This document shows positions 25,393-34,627 of a stretch of DNA of 64,000 nt, piece by piece. The DNA is taken from NCBI RefSeq assembly GCF_001641085.1, contig NZ_LXIE01000049.1, forward strand, positions 79,941 to 143,940. Reading direction: 5' to 3'. Numbering within the stretch: the first letter of the stretch is position 1; every line of letters starts with the position of its first letter. A program made the translations under genes and the position numbers. Source of the stretch: Aequorivita soesokkakensis. GTDB taxonomy: Bacteria > Bacteroidota > Bacteroidia > Flavobacteriales > Flavobacteriaceae. Under the pieces are notes generated by a model, which saw only the letters and a list, made by a program, of their open reading frames with translations, did no database searches and was not told the origin of the DNA.

Positions 25393-26025
25393 CTAAAGTG
25401 CGATTATTTTAATACTATTTCGGTTAAGCTCGATTTTCCCCATGGATTCCAGCTTCTTCAACAAACGCGACACCACCACGCGCGAGGTGTGAAGCTCATA
25501 CGCAATTTCCTGATGCGTGGAATTGATCAGGGAATCATTTGTTACCTTTTTTTTGTTTTGAAGGTATTTTACCAAGCGCTCGTCCATATTGTAAAATGCA
25601 ATGCTGTCAATGGTTTCGAGCATTTCGGTAAGGCGGGCATGGTAACTTTGAAAGACGAAATTGCGCCAACTTTTATACTTGCCCGTCCACTCCTCCATTT
25701 TTTGGATGGGTATCATTATCAACGTGGTGTCGAGCTCTGCAATAGCGCGGATCTCACTTTTGGTCTGCCCCAAACAGCAGGTTAGGGTCATGGCGCAGGT
25801 ATCGCCGCGCTCCAAAAAATAGAGCAGCAGTTCGTCCCCGTCATCGTCTTCCCTTAAAATTTTTATAGCCCCCTTGAGGAGCAAGGGCATGGAACGTACG
25901 TAATCGCCAATCTCAATAAGCTTCTCGCCTTCCTTTACCTCTTTTAAAGTACCTACTTCGTTTATTTCAGCGATGAGAGCGTCTTCAAAAATATGGGTGA
26001 AATTTTCTTTTAAATCTGTGAGCAT
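25393..26025 (-). CDS. Crp/Fnr family transcriptional regulator of the sulfide/redox module
   Basis: 210 residues from the ATG at 26025 (MLTDLKENFTHIF). It has a cyclic-nucleotide-type beta-roll (EGEKLIEIGDYVRSMPLLLKG), an unusual CAMTLTCCLGQTKSEIRA segment with clustered Cys that could sense redox state or metal, a dimer helix, and a C-terminal HTH (THQEIAYELHTSRVVVSRLLKKLE). It lies upstream of the haem lipoprotein gene with a symmetrical site between, which suggests direct control of that gene and perhaps of the SQR-like gene. Confidence 0.88.
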   Translation of the reverse strand: MLTDLKENFTHIFEDALIAEINEVGTLKEVKEGEKLIEIGDYVRSMPLLLKGAIKILREDDDGDELLLYFLERGDTCAMTLTCCLGQTKSEIRAIAELDTTLIMIPIQKMEEWTGKYKSWRNFVFQSYHARLTEMLETIDSIAFYNMDERLVKYLQNKKKVTNDSLINSTHQEIAYELHTSRVVVSRLLKKLESMGKIELNRNSIKIIAL

Positions 26026-26111
26026 GCGAGATGTTTTTTGGTTGGTTTTTAAATAACGAAAATACCAAATTTCAACCATATCAAATGGATCTACAGGTAG
26101 CGTTAATTTTT

Positions 26112-26459
26112 TTATTCAATAAATATTCTAAAAAAGATAATAATTAAAGCTATAAAGAAAATAGTTGTGTAAATAAGCTTGTTGTATTTCGCCAACCAAT
26201 TCGGAAGAAAAATATCGAAGTTGGCTCTGGTGGAGTCAGAATATTTTCGAGCCAAGACCGTAAGCGGACAAAACATTCTAAAAGCCAGCAAAACCAAACC
26301 TTCCATCAAAACAAGGGCTATGCAGATCCAGACCCATTTGTCAATTTTATTGGCGATGGCGGCGTACAAAAGATAGAAAATAACCACATTAAAAAACAGC
26401 CAAATAACCGTGTGCAGGCTTTTTATAAACAGCAGTCTCTTGTTTTTTGAATAGGCCAT
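26112..26459 (-). CDS. Small inner-membrane protein, unknown function
   Basis: 115 residues with three predicted hydrophobic helices (about 14-34, 41-60, 90-112) and a cytoplasmic-looking basic N-terminus. FRMFCPLTVLARKYSDS lies between helices 2 and 3. I recognise it as conserved and unnamed (DUF2784-like in layout, not certain). It starts 4 bp after the next membrane protein gene ends, so the two are probably co-transcribed. Confidence 0.65.
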   Translation of the reverse strand: MAYSKNKRLLFIKSLHTVIWLFFNVVIFYLLYAAIANKIDKWVWICIALVLMEGLVLLAFRMFCPLTVLARKYSDSTRANFDIFLPNWLAKYNKLIYTTIFFIALIIIFFRIFIE

Positions 26460-26463
26460 TTTC

Positions 26464-27552
26464 CTAATCTGAAATTTTCAAATTATACTGAACATCCTGT
26501 AAATTAAACTTTCCGTAAACAAAATCGCCATCGGGAAAGTGCCAAACGGCATCGGCAGCAACGGGCAGTTTATAGCCGTTGACCGTGCCGTATTCGGTAA
26601 CCGGGGTTGAAAACGGAACGTTTTGGTTGGAATTCACATCCACCCTGTCTTCTGAAATAAAATTGATCAATCGCCCACTCTCGTTGAATTTCAAAATCGC
26701 CGATACTGAAACCCCTCCATTGTGAAAAACAGCCTTTACCGAATTATTATCCAAGGTCTGCCAATCGATCCGTTTATCAATCAAGGCTGCTGGCGCAAAA
26801 AGGCACATATCGTTAAAAAAAGTGACGGTTTCGGTCTTGAACATTTCGGGTTCCGCGATATTTACCACTGGGAAAACGGAAAGCAGTTTTATCAGCATCG
26901 ATGCCTTTCCCTCTTTATACCGATGGTAACCTTGGGTGGGCAAGCCTTTGAAATTGGCCTTCATAAAAAACAAGCGCGTGGGATCTTCAAAAAAATTATA
27001 CTGTTCCGAAGTGAACGCAAACCAATCCTTTCCCTTTTCGCGCATTTCGCCTTTAAAAGTGGCTCTTGCAGTTTTTATTTTAGGTTTACCGATTGCCCCG
27101 ACGTATTTGAGATAGTTCTGAACTGGAATAGGAAGCTGGGCAACATCGGCTTCAGAGATTATTTCTTCGGAAATGTTCACGCTTTCAAAAGATTGAGAAA
27201 CATCATTTTTAAATTCCCTTTCAAAATTCCAGCCCGCCATTGCCAATAGGGCTACAAACAATACAATTAAATTGGCAAGGGTGCCAAATTTGGCGTCCTG
27301 CCAATTCACAATAATCAAAACCTGCGATACTACTATCGCAGCTACGCCAATCCAAAACCAAAGTTTGTTTTTCAACAGAAATAGAATTCCTATCGTTATA
27401 AAAGTCAAAGCGACCGCGAGCCATAAAAGACCTTGCGGTTTTGAGAAATTTTGTGACAATTGTGGAATTTCAGCAAAGTCAAAAGCCTTCAAAAAGCCCA
27501 TCAAGTGAATTAGGCCGTGGAGTAAAAGAAGAATGAAGAATGCGATTTTCAT
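26464..27552 (-). CDS. Membrane protein with soluble C-terminal domain, DUF6544/6920-like
   Basis: 362 residues: four hydrophobic helices in the first 115 residues (starting MKIAFFILLLLHGLIHLMGF), then a soluble region opening with LPIPVQNYLKYVGAIGKPKI and containing FEDPTRLFFMKANFKGLP and YGKFNLQDVQYNL. That pattern belongs to a conserved unnamed bacterial family; the DUF number is from memory and uncertain. No catalytic motif is evident. It pairs with the smaller membrane protein downstream. Confidence 0.65.
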   Translation of the reverse strand: MKIAFFILLLLHGLIHLMGFLKAFDFAEIPQLSQNFSKPQGLLWLAVALTFITIGILFLLKNKLWFWIGVAAIVVSQVLIIVNWQDAKFGTLANLIVLFVALLAMAGWNFEREFKNDVSQSFESVNISEEIISEADVAQLPIPVQNYLKYVGAIGKPKIKTARATFKGEMREKGKDWFAFTSEQYNFFEDPTRLFFMKANFKGLPTQGYHRYKEGKASMLIKLLSVFPVVNIAEPEMFKTETVTFFNDMCLFAPAALIDKRIDWQTLDNNSVKAVFHNGGVSVSAILKFNESGRLINFISEDRVDVNSNQNVPFSTPVTEYGTVNGYKLPVAADAVWHFPDGDFVYGKFNLQDVQYNLKISD

Positions 27553-27579
27553 TTTAAAATACTTTTCGTGATTTCAGTC

Positions 27580-28158
27580 TTAAAAGTCCAAAGCCAAACC
27601 AATTCCAAATGAGATATAATTCAGTTTTAATTCAGTTGAAGTATTTTCAATCGTTATATCCCTAGAAAGCGAACGGTAGCGAAGCATTGGGCGCAACGCG
27701 AGATTGGGGGCAAACTCATAATCTACTCCTGCAGCAACTTGCCAACCAAATCCGTGGCCAGTGTCGGCGGTAATACTGCCACTGTTATTTTCAACTTCTA
27801 TATGATTGTAAACCGCTCCAGCCCTTGCCAAGTACGAAAATGCGGAAGTACCGATAGGTTTTATGATTTGAAAACCGAATGTATATCCTGTTTCCTTGAG
27901 TGTAAGTTCCTCAGTCAAAAAATTATCATCACCCTTAAACTCGTTTAAGCCCCAACCCGCATAAACTGCAAAATGGGGCATAATTTTATATGCGCCGGTA
28001 AGTTCGAAACCAAAGCCAATTTTAGTGTCGGTATTGCCCACGTCACCAGTGGGAAAATTAAGTCCAGGCCTAAACTCCAACGACCATTTTTCCTGTGCTT
28101 CCGCTCCAATTGAAAACAGCAGCATGTTGGCAACAAACAAAAAACTGAACTTTTTCAT
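27580..28158 (-). CDS. Small outer-membrane beta-barrel protein
   Basis: 192 residues from the ATG at 28158 (MKKFSFLFVANMLLFSIGAEAQ), a clear signal peptide. Alternating beta-strands follow (WSLEFRPGLNFPTGDVG, FELTGAYKIMPHFAVYAGWG, WQVAAGVDYEF) and the protein ends in an aromatic residue, ISFGIGLALDF, as outer-membrane barrels do. Probably an 8-strand OmpW/OmpX-like barrel. Function unknown. Confidence 0.82.
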   Translation of the reverse strand: MKKFSFLFVANMLLFSIGAEAQEKWSLEFRPGLNFPTGDVGNTDTKIGFGFELTGAYKIMPHFAVYAGWGLNEFKGDDNFLTEELTLKETGYTFGFQIIKPIGTSAFSYLARAGAVYNHIEVENNSGSITADTGHGFGWQVAAGVDYEFAPNLALRPMLRYRSLSRDITIENTSTELKLNYISFGIGLALDF

Positions 28159-28259
28159 AATGTTTACGTTTTCGTGAAACACTCAAATTTACTTTGGATA
28201 ACAGTTTTTTACTATGACGAAAATCAGTTAATTATTGTTTATCAATAACTTGAAGCTAT

Positions 28260-30782
28260 TTAAGAAGAAGAAATAGCTGTTTTTGAAATTTGGTGGCGTT
28301 TCCACCATTTCACGATTTCAAACCACAACACACTCAACATCCCGATCCCAACACTGATGCCGAGCTGGTTTATATCAAGTGTTTCAAATTGAAAAAACTT
28401 AGTGAAGGGCGGCACAAAAAGGAGCAACAGGGTAATGCCCACGGTAATGCCCACGATGATTGGCACCAAGTTGTTTTTATATTTGAATGTGGTAAAGATG
28501 GAGTAGATAAAAGAGCGGTTTACAAAGGTCAACACAATATTTGCGGTTATAAGTGCAGTGAAAACCATAGTACGGGTTACCGCTTCATTTGAACCGTCAT
28601 TTACCGCAATCTGATAAACCGTAAGCACTCCTGCCGTAATGATTAATCCTTGGATTATACTGGTGAAAAGTTCGCTCCAATTAAAAAAGGTGCTGGAAAA
28701 AGGCCGTGGTTTTTGGAGCATGGAATCCTTTTCCAGCGGTTCGTTTTCATAAACTATCGAGCAGGTTGGACCCATTATCAATTCCAACAAAATAACGTGT
28801 ACGGGCGTGAAGATATTGGGATAAACCCAGCCCAAGACCAAAGGAATAAAAACGGTAAGGATGATGGGAATGTGGATGGAAATGATATACTGAATAGCCT
28901 TTTTTAGGTTGGAATATATTTTTCTGCCCATCGCCACGGCGTCAACCATTTTGGAAAGATCGTCATCTACAAGAATCAATGAAGCGGAATGCTTGGCTAT
29001 CTCGGTGCCCTTCTTCCCCATTGCCACCCCGATATTTGCGGCTTTTAGCGCCGGGCCGTCGTTTACGCCATCGCCCGTCATCGCCACTATGTGGCCCTGT
29101 GCTTTCAGGGCGTTGATTATTTTAAGTTTCGCTTCGGGAAACATCCGCGCGAAAATGTTTTTTTCCGAAGTGATCTTTGCCAGTTCCGAATCGCTCAGAT
29201 GCACAAGGTCATCACCCGAAATAACCTCCCCAGAGCCCCTGAAATTTACCTTTTTGGCAATGGCCGCAGTGGTTTCGGCAATATCGCCGGTAATGATTTT
29301 AACCGCAATGCCCGCATTGTAAAAATCCTGGAATACTTTTGAAATGTTCCCTTTTGGCGGGTCGTAAAAAGCAACCAGACCCTTAAATTCAAACTTGAAA
29401 TGCTGTTGCTTTTTTGGCCAGTCAGTTCCTTCAAATTTTGAAATTCCCACACCCAAAACCCGATAGCCATGGGCTGCCAAATCAGTTATTGTCTTTTTTA
29501 AAATTTCCTTTTTACTATCACTTAAATTTGAAACTGCCATCAAAGCTTCGGGCGCGCCTTTAGCAGCAATAATTCGTTTGCCCCTGTCATTTTCAAAAAT
29601 ATGGGTCATCATCGGGGGTTTGCCTCCCAGAGGATATTCGTGGACCATTTTGAAATTGAGCCTTTCATCCTTTTCAGTAATTGTTTCATAAAAACTGTGC
29701 AGCGATTGCTCCATGGTATCAAAAGGAATGGGCTCGCTGGCCCACATGGCAGTAATTATAAGTTCCTTTTCACTGGCGGAAAGCACTTCTTTTACCGAAG
29801 TGACCTTATCGGTTTCCAGCGTGAAAATTTTATCGAGCCGCATTTTATTCTCCGTAATCGTTCCCGTCTTGTCCACACATATTATCGTGGCACTACCCAG
29901 GGATTCCACGGTTTTCATCTGTTTTACGATTACGCCCATATTCATCAGCCGCCACGCGCCAATGGCCATAAAGGTGGTAAAGGCAACCGGGATTTCCTCC
30001 GGCAAGATGCTCATGGCAAGGGTAAGCGCCTTTAACAGGCTGTCCAAAACGTCTTCGGAATTGTAATAATTGATGCCCCAAACCAAAAGAAAAATCACCG
30101 CTCCGGCGATTACCATCTTTTTTACAAAATTGTTTATCTGGAGCTCGAGCGTCGATTTTTCGGAAGAAATATCCTCTATGCTCTTCCCTATTTTTCCGAC
30201 CTTGGTCTGGTTGCCTATCGCGGTTATTTCGGCTATGGCAAGGCCGCCCCCTACTTGGGTTCCCATATAAATCTTATTGTCGGCGGAATTTGCATCTTTT
30301 TCAACAGAAAAGGATTCCCCCGTTAAAATGGACTCATTTACCGAAAAGTCATTGGAATGGACGATAACGCCATCGGCCACAATAGTTGACCCTTCCTCCA
30401 CCATCAAAAAATCTCCCACGACGACTTCTTGGCTCATTATTTCAACCACTTCCCCATTGCGGATTACCTTGCAGTGCGGTTGGGAAAGTTCCTTTAGTTT
30501 TTCGAGTGCGTTATGGGTTTTTGCATCCTGGTAAAGTGAAATGGCAGCGACCAAAAGAATGGCTGCGGCGAGGAAAATACCGTCACCCGTATTTCCCGTG
30601 AAAAAATAGAGCGTTGCGGCGACCAGCAGTAAAATTACCATCGGTTCCTTTACCAAGCCCTTTATAGCCTCAAGAAAGTGGTTTTTCTTTTTTGATTCAA
30701 GAACATTGCTGCCGAATTTTTTTCGTGAGGCTAAGACTTCGGAGTTGGTCAGTCCTTTTATGTTGAAGTTAGTTATGGGCAT
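28260..30782 (-). CDS. P2-type cation-transporting ATPase
   Basis: 840 residues with actuator loop TGES (154-157), phosphorylation site DKTGT at Asp304, nucleotide-binding segments and hinge TGDGVNDGPALKAANIGVAMG. TM4 reads PEEIPVA (261-267) and TM6 carries ELIMGPTCSIVYENEP. The layout fits a Ca2+-pump-like P2 ATPase; the PEEIP motif makes Ca2+ or Mn2+ plausible but ion choice is not proven. A 30838-30851 palindrome lies upstream. Confidence 0.9.
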   Translation of the reverse strand: MPITNFNIKGLTNSEVLASRKKFGSNVLESKKKNHFLEAIKGLVKEPMVILLLVAATLYFFTGNTGDGIFLAAAILLVAAISLYQDAKTHNALEKLKELSQPHCKVIRNGEVVEIMSQEVVVGDFLMVEEGSTIVADGVIVHSNDFSVNESILTGESFSVEKDANSADNKIYMGTQVGGGLAIAEITAIGNQTKVGKIGKSIEDISSEKSTLELQINNFVKKMVIAGAVIFLLVWGINYYNSEDVLDSLLKALTLAMSILPEEIPVAFTTFMAIGAWRLMNMGVIVKQMKTVESLGSATIICVDKTGTITENKMRLDKIFTLETDKVTSVKEVLSASEKELIITAMWASEPIPFDTMEQSLHSFYETITEKDERLNFKMVHEYPLGGKPPMMTHIFENDRGKRIIAAKGAPEALMAVSNLSDSKKEILKKTITDLAAHGYRVLGVGISKFEGTDWPKKQQHFKFEFKGLVAFYDPPKGNISKVFQDFYNAGIAVKIITGDIAETTAAIAKKVNFRGSGEVISGDDLVHLSDSELAKITSEKNIFARMFPEAKLKIINALKAQGHIVAMTGDGVNDGPALKAANIGVAMGKKGTEIAKHSASLILVDDDLSKMVDAVAMGRKIYSNLKKAIQYIISIHIPIILTVFIPLVLGWVYPNIFTPVHVILLELIMGPTCSIVYENEPLEKDSMLQKPRPFSSTFFNWSELFTSIIQGLIITAGVLTVYQIAVNDGSNEAVTRTMVFTALITANIVLTFVNRSFIYSIFTTFKYKNNLVPIIVGITVGITLLLLFVPPFTKFFQFETLDINQLGISVGIGMLSVLWFEIVKWWKRHQISKTAISSS

Positions 30783-30837
30783 TTTTGGAACGGGCTTGGT
30801 TAATCATTAAAATTATGAATTTCCCACCCATTCATTT

Positions 30838-30851
30838 ATGATAACTATCAT
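30838..30851. promoter_or_regulatory. Palindrome ATGATAACTATCAT upstream of the ATPase gene
   Basis: Six-base arms around AC, also readable as TGAT-N4-ATCA, the Fnr-type half-site layout. It lies 56 bp upstream of the ATPase start. Confidence 0.35.
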
Positions 30852-30884
30852 TTAAAAAAAGAAAAAGTCCAAAACCAGGTCTCA

Positions 30885-30925
30885 ACGGCGCCTGTCTGCT
30901 CTCCGTAGGAAGGCAGGCTCGGCCG
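30885..30925. repeat. GC-rich intergenic repeat with AGGCAGGCT words
   Basis: Contains GCGCCTGTCTGC and AGGAAGGCAGGCTCGGCCGG, far above local GC content. The AGGCAGGCT word is the reverse complement of words in the cluster at 14886-14940. Confidence 0.4.
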
Positions 30926-30948
30926 GACATCGATATCACTAAAAAAAA

Positions 30949-32490
30949 TTACAAAGGAATATTCCCGTGCTTCCTGTTTGGCCGCGGAACGTCCTTCGTT
31001 TCCAGCATTGCAAAAGCCTTCAGCAGTTTTCTGCGGGTTTCGCGGGGCTGGATTACCTCATCGATAAATCCGCGCTGTGCGGCCTTAAAAGGATTGGCAA
31101 ATTTTTCGGCATATTCTGCTTCCTTTTCCGAAAGTTTTAGTTCGGGATTTGCAGCTTCGGCGATTTCTTTTCTAAAAATAATCTCGCTGGCGCCCTTTGC
31201 GCCCATCACGGCAATTTCAGCCGTTGGCCATGCGTAATTCATATCGGCGCCAATGTGTTTACTGTTCATTACATCGTACGCACCACCGTAAGCTTTTCGG
31301 GTAATTACTGTTACCCTTGGAACAGTTGCTTCACTTAAAGCGTAAAGCAATTTTGCTCCGTTCAGAATAATACCGTTCCATTCTTGATCAGTTCCCGGAA
31401 GAAAGCCCGGCACGTCCACCAAAACCAAAAGCGGAATGTTAAAACAATCGCAGAAACGCGTAAACCGCGCACCTTTTTTGGAACTGTCAACATCCAAAAC
31501 GCCCGCGAGGCTCATCGGTTGGTTTGCAACGATGCCAATGCTTCTGCCACCCAATCGCGCAAAACCGACTATAATGTTGTCCGCGTAATCCTTATGCACT
31601 TCAAAAAAAGTATCTGCATCAATAATTCCCTTGATTACCTCGTGCATATCGTAGGGTTTGTTGGCGGAATCGGGCACGATCGTCTCCAGTTCCTCCCGAT
31701 ACTCATCGGCGGCTTCAAAAGGCAGTTTTTCAGTCACGGATTTGTTGTTCTGCGGAATATAGCTGAGCAGGGTTTTAATCTGTTCCAAACATACAATATC
31801 ATTCGCCGCCGTGAAATGCGTTACCCCACTTTTGGTGGCGTGCGTGCGTGCGCCGCCCAGTTCTTCGGAAGTAACGTTTTCATTGGTAACGGTTTTCACC
31901 ACGTTGGGTCCCGTAACGAACATATAACTGCTGTCCTGCACCATCAAAGTGAAATCGGTCATCGCTGGTGAATACACCGCCCCGCCGGCACAAGGCCCCA
32001 TAATTGCCGAAATTTGCGGAATCACACCCGAAGCCTGCACGTTTCTGTAAAAAATATCGGCGTAGCCACCCAAAGACCGAACGCCCTCTTGAATCCGGGC
32101 GCCACCGGAATCGTTCAAGCCAATCACGGGTGCGCCAACGCTCACGGCGTGGTCCATTATTTTACAGATTTTCTCCGCGTGGGTTTCGGAAAGGGCGCCG
32201 CCAAAAACCGTAAAATCCTGTGCAAAAACATATACCAAACGGCCGTTGATGGTGCCATAGCCTGTAACTACCCCATCGCCGTAATACACTTCCTTTTGCA
32301 TATCGAAGTCTGTGGTTCTATGGGTTACGAGAATGCCCATTTCCTCAAAGGAGCCTTCGTCGAGGAGATATTCCACACGTTCGCGGGCGGTGAGTTTTTT
32401 CTTTTCGTGCTGTTTTGCAATCCGTTTTTCGCCCCCGCCTTTTTTGGCTTCGGAAAGGATTGCTTGCAGTTTTTTATTGTTGTCGGTCAT
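30949..32490 (-). CDS. pccB: Acyl-CoA carboxylase carboxyltransferase subunit (PccB-like)
   Basis: 513 residues from the ATG at 32490 ([20 protein letters not shown]); the upstream in-frame part is translated repeat sequence. Carboxyltransferase crotonase-fold marks are [36 protein letters not shown] and, in the second half, [24 protein letters not shown] and [13 protein letters not shown]. The family transfers carboxyl from biotin to propionyl-CoA or similar acyl-CoA. It is third in the operon after the biotin carrier and biotin carboxylase, giving a complete three-subunit enzyme. Propionyl-CoA preference is inferred from similarity. Confidence 0.92.
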   Translation of the reverse strand: MTDNNKKLQAILSEAKKGGGEKRIAKQHEKKKLTARERVEYLLDEGSFEEMGILVTHRTTDFDMQKEVYYGDGVVTGYGTINGRLVYVFAQDFTVFGGALSETHAEKICKIMDHAVSVGAPVIGLNDSGGARIQEGVRSLGGYADIFYRNVQASGVIPQISAIMGPCAGGAVYSPAMTDFTLMVQDSSYMFVTGPNVVKTVTNENVTSEELGGARTHATKSGVTHFTAANDIVCLEQIKTLLSYIPQNNKSVTEKLPFEAADEYREELETIVPDSANKPYDMHEVIKGIIDADTFFEVHKDYADNIIVGFARLGGRSIGIVANQPMSLAGVLDVDSSKKGARFTRFCDCFNIPLLVLVDVPGFLPGTDQEWNGIILNGAKLLYALSEATVPRVTVITRKAYGGAYDVMNSKHIGADMNYAWPTAEIAVMGAKGASEIIFRKEIAEAANPELKLSEKEAEYAEKFANPFKAAQRGFIDEVIQPRETRRKLLKAFAMLETKDVPRPNRKHGNIPL

Positions 32491-32507
32491 ATTTGTGATA
32501 ATTGAAG

Positions 32508-32570
32508 CCTCTGCGAACTCTGCGCCTTTGCGGTAATAAATTGCACCGCAGAGACGCAGAGGGCGCAAAG
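32508..32570. repeat. Palindromic CTCTGCG repeat between accC and pccB
   Basis: CTCTGCGCCTTTGCGGT (32518-32534) pairs, with two mismatches in 17, with ACCGCAGAGACGCAGAG (32545-32561) around a 10-base loop. It resembles dispersed Bacteroidetes intergenic repeats and would form a strong hairpin in the operon mRNA. Confidence 0.75.
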
Positions 32571-32573
32571 AAT

Positions 32574-34016
32574 TTACTTCGGCATACGAAGCATTTGTGA
32601 ATCTTTTAAATATTGTTTTAATGCGAAAAGCGCCGCCACTTTGGCTTCCTCTTCATTGATGGCTTTCAGCTTTTCTTCGGAATAGTATTTCTTTACAAAA
32701 TTGGTGTCGAAACTTCCGCTTCGGAAGGCTTCGTGTTCAAAAACGAATTTTCCAAAGGAAAGCGTGGTGCTCACGCCTTCAATATCGTATTCCGAAATGG
32801 CTTCCAGCATCCGCTGCATCGCCTCATTTCGGGTTTTTCCGTAGGTGATCAGTTTTGAAAGCATGGGGTCGTATTGGATCGGTACCTGCATTCCTTCGGT
32901 AAAACCATCGTCCACGCGGATGTTTTTTCCGCTTGGCGGACGGTACACTTCCAACTTTCCAACGCTCGGCATAAAGTTGTTCAGCGGGTCTTCGGCATAC
33001 ACGCGAAGTTCAAAAGCGTGGCCCATGATTTTTAAATCTTCCTGCGAAAAAGCCAATTTTTCGTTGTTTGCAACATTTATCTGCTGTTCCACCAAATCGA
33101 GTCCCGTAATTAATTCAGTAACGGGATGCTCCACCTGCAGCCGAGTGTTCATTTCGAGGAAGTAGAAATTGTGTTTGTCGTCCAAAAGAAATTCCACCGT
33201 TCCCGCGCCCACATAATCGCAGGCTTTTGCGACTTTAACAGCAGCTTCGCCCATTTGTTTACGCAATTCCGAAGTCAAAACTGACGATGGCGCTTCTTCA
33301 ACCACTTTTTGATGACGACGCTGAATACTGCATTCACGCTCAAAAAGATAAACCGTGTTTCCAAAATTATCTGCCAAAACCTGAATTTCGATATGTCGCG
33401 GTGAAGTGACAAATTTTTCAATAAAAACCGAGCCGTCCCCAAAAGCATTTTCTGCTTCGCTGATGGCGCGTTTCATTTGGTCTTCAAATTCATTGGCGTT
33501 TTCAACGATTCGCATTCCTTTTCCGCCGCCACCAGCGGACGCTTTTATGAGAATTGGGAAGCCAATTTCCTTTGCAATTTCCTTGGCAGCGGAAACATCG
33601 GTAATAGCTTCATCGGTGCCGGGAACCATCGGGATGTCGTATTTTTTTACGGCATCCTTTGCGGCGAGCTTGCTTCCCATGATGCGGATGGCGTGCGATT
33701 TTGGCCCTATAAATATCATTCCGCTTTTTTCGACACTTTCACCGAATTCCGCATTTTCACTTAAAAATCCGTAGCCGGGATGGATGGCATCCACGTTCAA
33801 TTCCTTGGCAATCTTTATAATTTTATCGCCCAAAAGATAGGATTCGTTGGAAGGCGGCGGACCAATGCAAACGGCTTCATCCGCAAACTTTACGTGGGGC
33901 GCATTTCTATCGGCTTCGGAAAACACGGCAACCGTTTTAATGCCCATATTTCGGGCGGTCTTCATGATTCGCAAAGCAATTTCGCCTCTATTGGCAATTA
34001 ATATTTTCTTAATCAT
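32574..34016 (-). CDS. accC: Biotin carboxylase subunit of an acyl-CoA carboxylase
   Basis: 480 residues from the ATG at 34016 ([18 protein letters not shown]). ATP-grasp marks: [66 protein letters not shown] and [12 protein letters not shown]. It carboxylates biotin on the carrier protein using ATP and bicarbonate. Its ATG overlaps the carrier-protein stop by 8 bp, so translation is coupled. Length is typical of the subunit alone, without a fused carrier domain. Confidence 0.94.
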   Translation of the reverse strand: MIKKILIANRGEIALRIMKTARNMGIKTVAVFSEADRNAPHVKFADEAVCIGPPPSNESYLLGDKIIKIAKELNVDAIHPGYGFLSENAEFGESVEKSGMIFIGPKSHAIRIMGSKLAAKDAVKKYDIPMVPGTDEAITDVSAAKEIAKEIGFPILIKASAGGGGKGMRIVENANEFEDQMKRAISEAENAFGDGSVFIEKFVTSPRHIEIQVLADNFGNTVYLFERECSIQRRHQKVVEEAPSSVLTSELRKQMGEAAVKVAKACDYVGAGTVEFLLDDKHNFYFLEMNTRLQVEHPVTELITGLDLVEQQINVANNEKLAFSQEDLKIMGHAFELRVYAEDPLNNFMPSVGKLEVYRPPSGKNIRVDDGFTEGMQVPIQYDPMLSKLITYGKTRNEAMQRMLEAISEYDIEGVSTTLSFGKFVFEHEAFRSGSFDTNFVKKYYSEEKLKAINEEEAKVAALFALKQYLKDSQMLRMPK

Positions 34017-34500
34017 TTTTTTCCAATTCAATTAGCAATTTTCCTTTATCGACTGTTTCGCCTTTTGCGATGTTTACCGATTTGATAACGCCGTCACGTG
34101 GAGCAGTCAAGGTATTTTCCATTTTCATCGCTTCCAAAACGCAAATGAAATCGCCTTTTTTTACTTCATCTCCTGCGGAAATGTTGACTTCCAAAATAAC
34201 GCCCGGCATTGGGGCGTGGATTTCATCTTCAAAAGAATCATTTCCAAGCGAAAGCCCCATCTTGGTAATAAGGGCATCCAATTCGTTTTCTATCTTGACT
34301 TGATAGCGATTGCCATTTATTGATACCGTGTAAATTCTGTTTCTAAAATCTGCCCCGAGGGTTTCAACCTCAACCGATTTATTATTATAAATAACATTGG
34401 ATTTTTTGTTATCGGATATAACATCAAGTGTTTCCAAATCTTTCGGATTTAATGAAAACTCAAAATTATCATTGACAATCGTTTTAAATTTTTCTTCCAT
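34009..34500 (-). CDS. Biotin carboxyl carrier protein of the acyl-CoA carboxylase
   Basis: 163 residues. A poorly conserved N-terminal part (about 1-90) is followed by the biotinyl domain: MPGVILEVNISAGDEVKKGD, the biotin site EAMKMEN with the target Lys, and VDKGKLLIELE. It carries carboxybiotin between the two enzyme subunits. First gene of the operon. Confidence 0.92.
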   Translation of the reverse strand: MEEKFKTIVNDNFEFSLNPKDLETLDVISDNKKSNVIYNNKSVEVETLGADFRNRIYTVSINGNRYQVKIENELDALITKMGLSLGNDSFEDEIHAPMPGVILEVNISAGDEVKKGDFICVLEAMKMENTLTAPRDGVIKSVNIAKGETVDKGKLLIELEKND

Positions 34501-34515
34501 AAACTGAAATTTTGA

Positions 34516-34547
34516 TAAAGATAATATTTGTGGAAAGATTATGCCAA
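34516..34547 (-). promoter_or_regulatory. Candidate promoter of the acyl-CoA carboxylase operon
   Basis: Read leftward, TTG (34547-34545) is followed after 21 bases by TATCTTTA (34523-34516), close to the Bacteroidetes TTG-N17-23-TAnnTTTG promoter. It would give a very short leader before the ATG at 34500. Confidence 0.4.
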
Positions 34548-34563
34548 TGCTTATTCTTTCTAA

Positions 34564-34601
34564 AATAAAAAACCTTGCCGATAATTAAATCAACAAGGTT
34601 T
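34564..34601 (-). terminator. Terminator of the CHAT-protease gene
   Basis: Read leftward, AAACCTTG and CAAGGTTT pair across a 16-base loop and run into a T-rich TTTTTATTTTA. It lies 27 bp past the stop of the giant gene and separates it from the carboxylase operon. Confidence 0.75.
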
Positions 34602-34627
34602 ATAATTTAAAACATTTGATGTTTAAA

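Noticed and set aside
32491..32568. N-terminal extension of the carboxyltransferase
   Set aside because: It translates the palindromic repeat; family similarity begins at the ATG at 32490.
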